A stretch of 11,400 nt of DNA from JAVXAG01 sp040307645 (lineage in GTDB: Bacteria; Bacillota; Clostridia; Peptostreptococcales; Anaerovoracaceae): assembly GCA_040307645.1 (NCBI GenBank), contig JAWRJF010000059.1, positions 1 through 11,400 of the forward strand, in the 5' to 3' direction. The translations under genes were made by a program, and so were the position numbers. Under the pieces are notes generated by a model, which saw only the letters and a program-made list of their open reading frames with translations, did no database searches and was not told where the DNA came from. This document shows positions 1 through 6,430 of this stretch, piece after piece; position 1 is the first letter of the stretch, and each line of letters starts with the position of its first letter.

Positions 1-1673
1 TTTTGTATAATATTTTGAACAAAAATGACCATATATACTGTGAACGAGTTTTTGCTCCAGCCATAGATATGGAAAAATTACTAAGAGAAGAAAATCTTCC
101 TCTATTCACTCTAGAAACAAAAACATCTATAAAAGATATGGATTTTTTGGGATTCACATTACAATATGAGATGTCTTTTACCAATATTTTAAATATGATG
201 GATTTAGGTGGGATTCCTATAGAAAGAGAGAATAGAGACGAGAATTCACCTATAATTATTGCTGGAGGGCCATGCGGTTATAACCCAGAACCTCTTGCAG
301 ACTTTATAGATGTATTTTTGATTGGTGACGGTGAAGAACTACTGCCTAAAATAATTGAAAAGTATATTGATATAAAAGATAAAAATTTAAATAGAGAAGA
401 TTATTATAAAGAAATATCTAAAATTGATGGGGTATATATACCGGGATTTTATGAAGTAATATATAAAGAAGATGGTACAATAAAAGAATATAAAAAAACA
501 TGGAATGGCGCACCAGATAAAATTAAAAGAGCTATTGTCCATGATATTGAGGACGTTGAATTCCCAACTAAAAATATAGTTCCTTTTATTGAAACCGTTC
601 ACGACAGAGCTGTTATTGAAACATTTAGAGGATGCACTAGAGGGTGTCGTTTTTGCCAGGCAGGGATGATTTACAGACCTGTTAGGGAGAGAAAAAAGGA
701 GACTATAATAGACTTAGCTAATAAACAATTAGAAAATACAGGTCATGATGAATTATCACTTTTATCACTTTCCACTAGTGATTATTCTTGCTTTGAGCCT
801 TTAGCTCTAGAACTTATGAAAGAATGTAGAAAAAAGAATGTTTCTCTATCATTACCATCTTTAAGATTAGATACCTTCTCCTTTAAGGTTTTACAGGAGA
901 TTCAAGGTTATAAGAAATCAGGCCTAACCTTTGCGCCAGAAGCTGGAACCCAAAGACTTAGGGACGTAATTAATAAAGGTGTTACAGAAGAAGATATTTT
1001 TGGTGCAGTTGGACAAGCCTTAGAATTGGGTTGGAAAAATATAAAGCTTTATTTTATGATCGGTTTGCCAACTGAAACCTATGAGGATTTAGATGGAATT
1101 GCAGATATTGCAAAAAGGCTTGTTGAATTAAATAAAAAGATCAACGGTGGTGGAAGATTTAATGTTACCGTAAGTGTCTCTAATTTTGTTCCAAAAGCTT
1201 TTACTCCTTTTCAATGGGTAAGTCAAGATACAACAGAGGAATTCACAAATAAACACAATTATCTAAGACAGAAATTAAAGATTAAAGGTGTTACTTTTAA
1301 TTATCATGATGATGCTACAAGTACCTTTGAAGCTGTTTTTGCCAGAGGCGACAGAAGAGTTGGGGAACTACTTCATGAAGCATTTAAAGCGGGGTGTAAG
1401 TTTGACGGATGGTCAGAGCATTTTAGCGTAGAAAAATGGGAAGAAGCTTTTAATAAAACGGGCATTGACTATGATTTTTATACTACACGAAGAAGAGAAT
1501 ATGATGAAGTGCTTCCTTGGGATATCATTGATAGCGGAATTTCAAAGCAATTTTTAATAAATGAAAGCGAAAAAGCTATTAATGAATCAATTACAAAAGA
1601 TTGTCGCTATGGATGTGTAGGATGTGGAATTAATGGAATTACAGAATGCAGACTTGGAGGTATTTATGAGTAG
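1..1673 (+). CDS. B12-binding-type radical SAM protein (TIGR03960-like), 5' truncated
   Basis: This is an uncharacterised radical SAM enzyme; its substrate is unknown. The frame is open to the left edge, and the TTG at position 3 is probably an internal Leu codon, because family members carry roughly 70 more residues before the CERVFAP segment seen here. Residues 1-130 of the visible part resemble a cobalamin-binding-like fold (GGPCGYNPEPL, then DVFLIGDGEE). The radical SAM cluster motif is C211-x3-C215-x2-C218 (GCTRGCRFCQ), numbered from position 3, followed by TIM-barrel segments such as LTFAPEAGTQRLR and FMIGLPTET. The C-terminus has a further Cys set, C534, C538, C541 and C549, that could hold a second Fe-S cluster (inference). 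Its stop overlaps the start of the next gene by 8 nt, so the two are probably translationally coupled. The family call is firm; the function is not. Confidence 0.88.
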   Translation, partial: LYNILNKNDHIYCERVFAPAIDMEKLLREENLPLFTLETKTSIKDMDFLGFTLQYEMSFTNILNMMDLGGIPIERENRDENSPIIIAGGPCGYNPEPLADFIDVFLIGDGEELLPKIIEKYIDIKDKNLNREDYYKEISKIDGVYIPGFYEVIYKEDGTIKEYKKTWNGAPDKIKRAIVHDIEDVEFPTKNIVPFIETVHDRAVIETFRGCTRGCRFCQAGMIYRPVRERKKETIIDLANKQLENTGHDELSLLSLSTSDYSCFEPLALELMKECRKKNVSLSLPSLRLDTFSFKVLQEIQGYKKSGLTFAPEAGTQRLRDVINKGVTEEDIFGAVGQALELGWKNIKLYFMIGLPTETYEDLDGIADIAKRLVELNKKINGGGRFNVTVSVSNFVPKAFTPFQWVSQDTTEEFTNKHNYLRQKLKIKGVTFNYHDDATSTFEAVFARGDRRVGELLHEAFKAGCKFDGWSEHFSVEKWEEAFNKTGIDYDFYTTRRREYDEVLPWDIIDSGISKQFLINESEKAINESITKDCRYGCVGCGINGITECRLGGIYE

Positions 1674-2343
1674 ATATGTTGTTAAGTTTACAAAAAGTGG
1701 ATATATAAAATATACATCCCACTTAGATTTGCTTAGATTATTCAAAAGAACCTTCAATAAAACAGGTATCCAGCTAATACACTCACAAGGCTTTAATCCC
1801 CACCCTAAGATGGGTTTCGCTCAGCCTCTATCATTAGGATACAGTAGCATCTGTGAATTAATTGAATTTGAAACAAAAGAAAACTTTGAGTGTCAATATA
1901 TAAAGGAAAAACTTCAGAAAGCAATGCCAGATGGAATTGAAATTATTTCATGTGTGCTGTTTGAAAGCATGATAAAATCTATAGCATCTGAAGTGGAATG
2001 GGCTGAGTATGTTGTTAGATTCAATATAATTAATGATTACCCTAAATATAATCTACTATTAGAAGATTATTTAAAGCAAAGTGAAATATTAGTATTGAAG
2101 CGTAAGAAAAAAACAAAGAAGATGGCTGAAGTCGATATACGTGATAAAATTAAAAGTATAAAAATATGTGAAGATAGCAAACTTTTAACTTTAAAAATGA
2201 AGCTAGATTGTGGAAGTGTGTCGAATCTCAGTCCAGAGCTGGTAATTAGTTCATTTATTACTTTTGCTTTAATTGATTGCCCTAGAGAGGAAATAGAAAT
2301 AGAACGAAGACAAATTGGATTTTACAAAAATTTACATTTTTAG
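1666..2343 (+). CDS. Radical SAM-linked protein (TIGR03936 / DUF2344-like)
   Basis: This 225-residue protein is the usual partner of the preceding radical SAM enzyme; in some genomes the two are fused, as known for these families. Its biochemical role is undefined. It begins MSRYVVKFTKSGYIKY and continues with the conserved TSHLDLLRLFKRTF and SQGFNPHPKMGFAQPL blocks, typical of DUF2344. I chose the ATG at 1666 over the in-frame ATG at 1624: TTGGAGG at 1654-1660 lies 5 nt before it, the MxRYVVKF start fits the family, and the upstream start would add 14 residues overlapping the conserved Cys tail of the neighbour. The gene ends at TAG 2341-2343, directly before the promoter for comEA. No terminator is visible between them. 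Confidence 0.86.
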   Translation: MSRYVVKFTKSGYIKYTSHLDLLRLFKRTFNKTGIQLIHSQGFNPHPKMGFAQPLSLGYSSICELIEFETKENFECQYIKEKLQKAMPDGIEIISCVLFESMIKSIASEVEWAEYVVRFNIINDYPKYNLLLEDYLKQSEILVLKRKKKTKKMAEVDIRDKIKSIKICEDSKLLTLKMKLDCGSVSNLSPELVISSFITFALIDCPREEIEIERRQIGFYKNLHF

Positions 2344-2345
2344 TA

Positions 2346-2374
2346 TTGACATAATTATTACAAAAATGTAAAAT
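2346..2374 (+). promoter_or_regulatory. Sigma-A promoter for comEA
   Basis: A perfect -35 TTGACA at 2346-2351 is followed, after exactly 17 nt, by TAAAAT at 2369-2374, a 5 of 6 match to the -10 consensus. Transcription should start near 2381-2383, inside the left arm of the dyad at 2375-2409. It is placed just after the stop of the preceding gene, so comEA and the genes after it can be transcribed separately from the radical SAM pair. Confidence 0.75.
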
Positions 2375-2409
2375 ATTACTAAATACAAAAGGGGGGGGTA
2401 TTTAGTAAT
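2375..2409. repeat. Perfect 11-bp inverted repeat around the comEA ribosome binding site
   Basis: The arms are ATTACTAAATA (2375-2385) and TATTTAGTAAT (2399-2409), a perfect inverted repeat. The 13-nt centre contains a run of eight G (2391-2398) that serves as the ribosome binding site. The right arm runs into the first two bases of the comEA start codon. Because the predicted transcript starts within the left arm, the dyad may be a DNA operator placed at +1. It could form an RNA hairpin only in transcripts that read through from upstream. Confidence 0.7.
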
Positions 2410-3034
2410 GGATAAAATTAATGAAATTTTAGAAAAGATTAGAGATCATGAAAAAATAACTAAGATAGTGGTTACATTATTAATAATAATAACTGCTATC
2501 TTATTTTTTGTTTTTTCCGAAAAAAGTGAGGGGGATATTATTATTCCAACAGAAAATGAAGATTTAATTTCTGAAAATGAAAACAATGTATTAGAAGATA
2601 CTGGAGGGGATTGTTATATTGATATAGAAGGCGAGGTTAAAAATCCAGGGGTCTATAAGGTAAGTCAAGGTACTAGGGTATTTCAGGTAATCGAAAAAGC
2701 TGGTGGGTTAACAGGAAAAGCAGATACTAATTCTATAAATCAAGCCGAAGTTGTAGAGGATGGCCAAAAAATAATAATAGAATCGAAAAATAAAAATAAT
2801 TTACTTTCGGGCAATGTGGAATCAAATAATAGTGGCAGCAATGGTTTAATAAATATAAATAATGCAAGTTCTACTGAACTGGAAGAAATCCCAGGTGTTG
2901 GTCCTTCTAAAGCTTCAAAGATAATTGAATATAGAGAGAGCCAAGGAGGTTTTAAAAATAAGGAGGAAATAAAAAAAATAGATGGCATAGGTGATAAGAC
3001 TTTTGAAAAAATGAAGGATAAAATAACTGTATAA
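2408..3034 (+). CDS. comEA: ComEA-family DNA-binding protein, membrane anchored
   Basis: This 208-residue protein is a ComEA-type receptor for double-stranded DNA, expected to sit in the cytoplasmic membrane with its domains outside and to help DNA uptake in transformation. A single hydrophobic segment spans about residues 20-36. An acidic linker (about 38-68) is followed by an SLBB domain at about 69-126 (IEGEVKNPGVY, then AGGLTGKAD). The C-terminal helix-hairpin-helix domain at about 146-208 begins with ININNASSTELEEIPGVG and has two hairpins, GVG at 162-164 and GIG near 192-194. This order is the same as in Bacillus ComEA. The start at 2408 has a G8 ribosome binding site 9 nt upstream. No comEC or comEB follows; the next genes concern sporulation. 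Some HhH-SLBB proteins may serve DNA handling other than competence. Confidence 0.88.
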   Translation: MDKINEILEKIRDHEKITKIVVTLLIIITAILFFVFSEKSEGDIIIPTENEDLISENENNVLEDTGGDCYIDIEGEVKNPGVYKVSQGTRVFQVIEKAGGLTGKADTNSINQAEVVEDGQKIIIESKNKNNLLSGNVESNNSGSNGLININNASSTELEEIPGVGPSKASKIIEYRESQGGFKNKEEIKKIDGIGDKTFEKMKDKITV

Positions 3035-3073
3035 ATTATGCAATTTTGACAATAATATCACTGAGGTGATTAT

Positions 3074-3484
3074 ATGTTTAGCCAAAAGAAGAAAAAAAAT
3101 AAAGGGGCTATTATTGCACTTGTTTCAGTTTTTTTCTTACTACTGGGAGCATTTTTGCTAATACCAGACAGTGGATTACAAAAAAATGAAATTGTAAGTG
3201 GAAAGAGTAATACCCAGATAAAAAAACCGCCTATTCAAGATGAAGTTGTAAAACCAGAAAAAAATAATGATTCAGAAAAAGAAGAGTCATATTATTTAGT
3301 AAAAAATGATAATAATATCATAAAGGTTTATTTCTGTGAAAAAGATAATGAACTTGTTGAACTGGAAAGTACAGATATAATATATGAAACTTTGTCAGAA
3401 CAAGATCAATCTACCTTTGATGAGGGTCTAATAATAAAGAATAGAGATGAACTATATAAACTTTTACAAGATTTTGAGAGTTAG
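3074..3484 (+). CDS. Membrane-anchored protein with BofC-like C-terminal domain
   Basis: A 136-residue protein with a basic N-terminus (QKKKKNK), one hydrophobic segment at about residues 11-31, a low-complexity charged linker (about 35-71) and a small C-terminal domain at about 72-136. That domain (YYLVKNDNNIIKVYF, later LSEQDQSTFDEGL and the ending LYKLLQDFES) matches the pattern I recall for the BofC C-terminal domain: YxVxxYxGxIxVF, then LPxxDxxxLxxGI, then LxxLLEDYxS. In Bacillus subtilis, BofC is a forespore-made protein of the intermembrane space that restrains SpoIVB. The gene sits 17 nt upstream of spoIVB, which makes a role as local SpoIVB modulator plausible, but this is inference. 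The start at 3074 has GAGGTG at 3064-3069. Domain similarity is judged by eye. Confidence 0.65.
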   Translation: MFSQKKKKNKGAIIALVSVFFLLLGAFLLIPDSGLQKNEIVSGKSNTQIKKPPIQDEVVKPEKNNDSEKEESYYLVKNDNNIIKVYFCEKDNELVELESTDIIYETLSEQDQSTFDEGLIIKNRDELYKLLQDFES

Positions 3485-3501
3485 GTAAGGTAAGAATCTT
3501 T

Positions 3502-4569
3502 ATGAAAAAAAATTATAACTTGAAAAAAGCGGTATTACTTTTCTTTTCTGTAATTTTAATTACTGCCTTTGCTGGTCTTCTTTTTCCTAATGAATTGTCA
3601 GTTTTCACTAGCAAAACAGAAGTTGTATCTGAAAAGGTATTAGTTCCAGGCGGTCAGTCTGTAGGAGTACAGATGAGGGTAAAAGGTGTGCTAATTGTAG
3701 GGCTTGAAGAAATAGAGACAGACAGAGCAATTGTAAATCCTGGATTAGATTCAGGTCTTCAGGTAGGGGACTCAATTGTAGAAATAAATGAAATAGCAGT
3801 GTCAAGTGCAGATGAAGTAAGGAAAATTATTAATCAATCAAAGAAGGCTGTAGATATAAAGGTCAACAGAAAAGGAAGATCTGTAGAAGTAACTGTAAAA
3901 CCCGCATTAGACAGAACTGATAATATTTATAAAATTGGTATTTGGGTAAAAGAAAAAATTGCTGGTATTGGTACTCTATCATTTTACGATCCTGAGAAAA
4001 ATATATATGCTGCATTAGGTCATGGCATATATGAAACGGAAACAGGAGAATTATTAAAAGTAAAAGACGGTTCTCTACTAAAAACACAAGTACAATCAAT
4101 AAAAGAAGGTGAAGTAGGGAAACCCGGTGAAATCAGGGGGATTTTTTATCATTCTGATGACCCAATTGGAACTCTCCTAGAAAACACAGAGTATGGAATT
4201 TATGGCAGAGCAAATCCAAGTATCAATGATTTAAAACTTGCGGAACCTGTAGTAATGGGAACTCAGGGGCAAATCAAAAAAGGACCTGCGTATATTTTAA
4301 CAACTATTGATGGTAATAATATAGAAAAGTTTGATATTGAAATTGAAAAAATACATTACCAAAACACTCCTGATAGCAAGGGCCTTGAAATTAAGGTTAC
4401 TGATAAAGAATTGCTCGATTCTTGCGGTGGAATCGTTCAAGGTATGAGTGGAAGCCCAATAATACAAAATAACCGAATAATTGGCGCAATTACACATGTT
4501 TTTATTAATAACCCACAAAAAGGATATGGTATTTTCATTGAGTGGATGGTAAAAGAAGGTAGCAATTAG
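3502..4569 (+). CDS. spoIVB: SpoIVB sporulation signalling serine protease (S55 family, PDZ)
   Basis: SpoIVB is made in the forespore, crosses into the intermembrane space and cleaves SpoIVFA, which releases SpoIVFB to process pro-sigma-K in the mother cell. This 355-residue copy has a membrane/signal segment at about residues 10-28, a PDZ domain at about 57-137 (NPGLDSGLQVGDSIVEIN) and the S55 peptidase domain from about 140 to the end. The catalytic residues are visible: H174 in ALGHGIY, D301 in TDKELLD and S316 in VQGMSGSPI. Each is displaced by the same 62 residues from the Bacillus triad H236/D363/S378. The protein is about 70 residues shorter than the Bacillus one, mostly before the PDZ domain. 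The start at 3502 has AGGTAAGG at 3483-3490. spo0A follows after 136 nt, the usual order in spore formers. Confidence 0.95.
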   Translation: MKKNYNLKKAVLLFFSVILITAFAGLLFPNELSVFTSKTEVVSEKVLVPGGQSVGVQMRVKGVLIVGLEEIETDRAIVNPGLDSGLQVGDSIVEINEIAVSSADEVRKIINQSKKAVDIKVNRKGRSVEVTVKPALDRTDNIYKIGIWVKEKIAGIGTLSFYDPEKNIYAALGHGIYETETGELLKVKDGSLLKTQVQSIKEGEVGKPGEIRGIFYHSDDPIGTLLENTEYGIYGRANPSINDLKLAEPVVMGTQGQIKKGPAYILTTIDGNNIEKFDIEIEKIHYQNTPDSKGLEIKVTDKELLDSCGGIVQGMSGSPIIQNNRIIGAITHVFINNPQKGYGIFIEWMVKEGSN

Positions 4570-4570
4570 A

Positions 4571-4616
4571 AATATTCGGTCGCAAATGTTAATTTTGTGG
4601 TACAAATTGCGATATT
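4571..4616. repeat. Imperfect inverted repeat between spoIVB and spo0A
   Basis: TCGCAA at 4580-4585 is the complement of TTGCGA at 4607-4612, and AATA at 4571-4574 can extend the pairing with TATT at 4613-4616 across a 5-nt bulge. A smaller inner hairpin TTTGT/ACAAA closes on a GGT loop. A T-rich run follows only at 4628-4634, too far for a textbook terminator. It may be a weak terminator/attenuator after spoIVB or a protein-binding dyad for the spo0A promoter region. Confidence 0.35.
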
Positions 4617-4658
4617 TTAGGTCAGCATTTTTTTCGATTTCGTTGTAGAATTATAGCA

Positions 4659-4700
4659 CAAGGAGGAAATCCTTGAATAATTGATCCATTGGGAGGATTA
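4659..4700 (+). promoter_or_regulatory. spo0A leader with alternative base pairings around the ribosome binding site
   Basis: A 6-bp hairpin CAAGGA (4659-4664) / TCCTTG (4670-4675) closes on GGAAA and buries a Shine-Dalgarno-like AGGAGG. In the alternative pairing, AATCCT (4668-4673) is the exact complement of AGGATT (4694-4699), which contains part of the true spo0A ribosome binding site GGGAGG (4691-4696). The two pairings share bases 4670-4673 and so exclude each other. A local TGATCC/GGATTA pairing (4682-4687/4695-4700) could also cover the site. The pairings are seen in the sequence; a regulatory role is inferred. Confidence 0.35.
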
Positions 4701-4705
4701 TGTGT

Positions 4706-5512
4706 ATGGATAAAATAAAACTTGGAATTGTCGATGACAATATGGACTTTTGTGAAGTGCTAGTTGATTTTATTAAAAACGTACCTGAATTGGAAGTTTC
4801 TTTTGTTGCAGGCGATGGTCTTGTAGCATTAGAAGAGATAAAAGACAAAAGTCCAGACGTACTGATTTTAGACTTAATCATGCCACATTTAGATGGCTTC
4901 GGTGTACTTGAAGCCCTCAATAATTTTGAGCTAAAGAAATATCCCCGAGTGATAATGGTATCTGCTGTAGGTCAAGACTCAATAATCCAAAAAGCAGCTA
5001 CCTTAGGCACAGAGTACTTTTTCGTTAAACCTATTAATTTAAGCGTTTTAATAAAACGTATTAAACAGGTAATGAATACTGAAGAAGAAAAAGAAGGAAA
5101 AGAAAGTAATAAATATAATTTAAGAAAAGCTATTGTGTATAAAGATGCAGTAAAACAAAACGACTTAGAGATAGATATAACTAATTTAATTCATGAGGTA
5201 GGTATCCCGGCTCATATCAAGGGTTACCAGTATTTAAGAGATGCTATTACGTTGGTAGTTGATGACATGGATATGCTTAGTGCAGTTACAAAGGAATTAT
5301 ACCCATCTATTGCTAAAATGAATAATACAACACCAAGTAGAGTAGAGAGAGCAATTAGACACGCAATTGAAGTTGCGTGGAATAGAGGAAAAATTGAGAC
5401 GCTTGATACATTATTTGGTTATACAGTAAAAAATGATAAAGGCAAGCCAACTAACTCAGAGTTCATTGCGATTATTGCGGACAAGCTGAGACTTGAAAGA
5501 AAGGTTGGATAA
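4706..5512 (+). CDS. spo0A: Spo0A sporulation master response regulator
   Basis: Spo0A is the phosphorylation-activated transcription factor that commits the cell to sporulation. The 268-residue protein has a receiver domain (about 1-125) with acidic residues D10 and D11, phospho-acceptor D56 in LDLIMPHLDGF, switch residue S86 and K108 in FVKPINL; D56 and K108 fall at the Bacillus positions. The DNA-binding effector domain (about 155-268) carries KGYQYLRDAI and the very conserved recognition region TPSRVERAIRHAIEVAW, which reads 0A boxes (TGNCGAA). I preferred the ATG at 4706 to the one at 4700, since GGGAGG at 4691-4696 then has a 9-nt rather than 3-nt spacing, and MDKIKLG aligns with Bacillus MEKIKV. 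The gene ends with tandem stops TAA TGA. Upstream, GTAGAATTA at 4645-4653 resembles a sigma-H -10, but I find no matching -35. Confidence 0.97.
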   Translation: MDKIKLGIVDDNMDFCEVLVDFIKNVPELEVSFVAGDGLVALEEIKDKSPDVLILDLIMPHLDGFGVLEALNNFELKKYPRVIMVSAVGQDSIIQKAATLGTEYFFVKPINLSVLIKRIKQVMNTEEEKEGKESNKYNLRKAIVYKDAVKQNDLEIDITNLIHEVGIPAHIKGYQYLRDAITLVVDDMDMLSAVTKELYPSIAKMNNTTPSRVERAIRHAIEVAWNRGKIETLDTLFGYTVKNDKGKPTNSEFIAIIADKLRLERKVG

Positions 5513-5545
5513 TGATATAATATCCTATTATCATTGAAAATAGGA
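5511..5545 (+). promoter_or_regulatory. Two overlapping, mutually exclusive hairpins between spo0A and ynzC
   Basis: Hairpin A pairs AATGATA (5511-5517) with TATCATT (5529-5535). Hairpin B pairs TCCTATT (5523-5529) with AATAGGA (5539-5545). Each stem is a perfect 7 bp. The left arm of B lies in the loop of A and they share base 5529, so only one can form fully. The right arm of B covers most of the ribosome binding site AGGAG (5542-5546) of the next gene. No T-tract follows, so this looks more like translational control or an mRNA stability element than a terminator. Confidence 0.45.
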
Positions 5546-5552
5546 GTTATAT

Positions 5553-5789
5553 ATGATTAAAAAAGAAACTGTGGATAGAATTAATGTTCTTGCAAAAAAA
5601 GCAAAAAGCCAAGGTTTAACCGATGAAGAGAAAATCGAACAGCAAGCATTAAGAAAAGAGTACTTAGCTGCTTTTAGAGAAAATTTTAAAAAACAATTGG
5701 ACCAAATTGAATTTGTTGAAGATGTAGAAAAATCTCAAGGTATAGATGAGGAACATCATATAATAGAAATCGAAGAAAATTTAAATTAG
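5553..5789 (+). CDS. UPF0291 / DUF896 family protein (YnzC-like)
   Basis: A 78-residue cytosolic protein of the YnzC family. The N-terminal part (MIKKETVDRINVLAKKAKSQGLT, abridged here as residues 1-22) and EQQALRKEYLAAFRENFKKQL (residues 30-50) form the typical helical hairpin of this family. Bacillus ynzC sits in the SOS-regulated yneA operon, but no yneA or LexA site is visible here. The molecular function is unknown. It starts at ATG 5553 with AGGAG 6 nt upstream and is followed by a strong terminator, so it closes the spo0A transcription unit. A C-terminal acidic tail (about 53-78) is variable in the family. Confidence 0.85.
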   Translation: MIKKETVDRINVLAKKAKSQGLTDEEKIEQQALRKEYLAAFRENFKKQLDQIEFVEDVEKSQGIDEEHHIIEIEENLN

Positions 5790-5806
5790 GAATTATATTT
5801 AGTATT

Positions 5807-5841
5807 GAAGAGCAGATTTTAATTCATTTGCTCTTCTTTTT
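5807..5841 (+). terminator. Rho-independent terminator after ynzC
   Basis: A perfect 8-bp stem GAAGAGCA (5807-5814) / TGCTCTTC (5829-5836) with a 14-nt loop is followed at once by TTTTTATTT. It ends the spoIVB/spo0A/ynzC block. Confidence 0.88.
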
Positions 5842-5904
5842 ATTTAGTTTGGGGTTTTTTATATCAATAGTGACATAATATAAAAAGGGGATTATAGGTT
5901 ACTT

Positions 5905-6348
5905 ATGAAAAAAATATATATGATTAATGTAAGCATAATTTTAATCTTAGTTCTTACAGCAGGGATTTCTAAAATGCCAGAAAGTAGGCAAAGCCAGATG
6001 AAAGCTTTGATAAGTGATAGAATATGTGTTTTAAATGATTATTACGGGGGAAAAATAAATTTTTCAAAGGCTAAAGAATTATTGGAATCAAAAGAAAAAG
6101 GAGATATATTAAGTTCTGATTTGAATAATTTAAAAAATTATGATAGTACAGATATAGAAAAAATATTAAGCTTTAAGATAAAAGATTTTCAATATAAAGA
6201 AAGCAGTTTTGGCTATGTTCAAGGCAAAGTTAAAATATTATGGCGTATAGAAGATCTTAATAAAAAATATTCATATAGACAAGAATATGAATTCATAATA
6301 GAAACATCAAATAGTAGTTATAAGATAACTAAATTTAATAAAATTTAA
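5905..6348 (+). CDS. Unrecognised small exported or membrane-anchored protein
   Basis: I do not recognise this 147-residue protein. It has a short basic N-terminus and a hydrophobic segment at about residues 6-22 (MINVSIILILVLTAGI), which suggests an uncleaved signal anchor or signal peptide. Lys-rich soluble sequence follows, ending in alternating beta-like segments (VKILWRIEDLNKKYSYRQEY, then FIIETSNSSYKITKFNKI), a pattern seen in NTF2-like or other small extracytoplasmic folds. No Cys lipobox is present. The start at 5905 has only a modest AGGT (5896-5899) 5 nt upstream. CATAAT at 5874-5879 is a possible -10, but the -35 is poor. It stands alone between the ynzC terminator and the nifS promoter, where related clusters often carry iscR. 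Confidence 0.7.
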   Translation: MKKIYMINVSIILILVLTAGISKMPESRQSQMKALISDRICVLNDYYGGKINFSKAKELLESKEKGDILSSDLNNLKNYDSTDIEKILSFKIKDFQYKESSFGYVQGKVKILWRIEDLNKKYSYRQEYEFIIETSNSSYKITKFNKI

Positions 6349-6366
6349 AATATAAAAAACAAGATG

Positions 6367-6394
6367 TTTAAAACACTAAAAATATTGGTATAAT
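6367..6394 (+). promoter_or_regulatory. Extended -10 promoter for nifS
   Basis: TGG plus TATAAT (6386-6394) gives a perfect -10 with the TGN extension. TTTAAA at 6367-6372 is a 4 of 6 match to the -35, at 16-nt spacing. It lies 36 nt before the nifS start and should drive nifS-nifU-mnmA and the aldolase gene. No IscR-type operator could be recognised. Confidence 0.7.
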
Positions 6395-6430
6395 AAGAAA
6401 TTAGAGATTAGGAAATAAAGGAGCAAAAAA

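Noticed and set aside
3..5. TTG as the start codon of the first gene
   Set aside because: Homologues extend about 70 residues further upstream and no ribosome binding site can be seen; the frame is simply cut by the window edge.
3046..3074. TTGACA as a promoter for the BofC-like gene
   Set aside because: No acceptable -10 lies 16-18 nt downstream, and a start there would fall inside the coding region.
4297..4605. Minus-strand open frames over spoIVB, mnmA and other genes
   Set aside because: They are antisense to clear protein families, lack ribosome binding sites and encode low-complexity hydrophobic peptides; treated as shadows.
4575..4645. 0A boxes upstream of spo0A
   Set aside because: The three TTCG motifs match TTCGNCA at only five of seven positions.
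4617..4653. Sigma-H promoter for spo0A
   Set aside because: GTAGAATTA fits the -10, but the nearest AGG-type -35 is about 19 nt away and lacks the AGGA core; not strong enough to list.
5874..5880. Sigma-G or sigma-K -10 (CATAATA) before the unknown gene
   Set aside because: The -35 positions are G/T-rich and match no sporulation sigma consensus.
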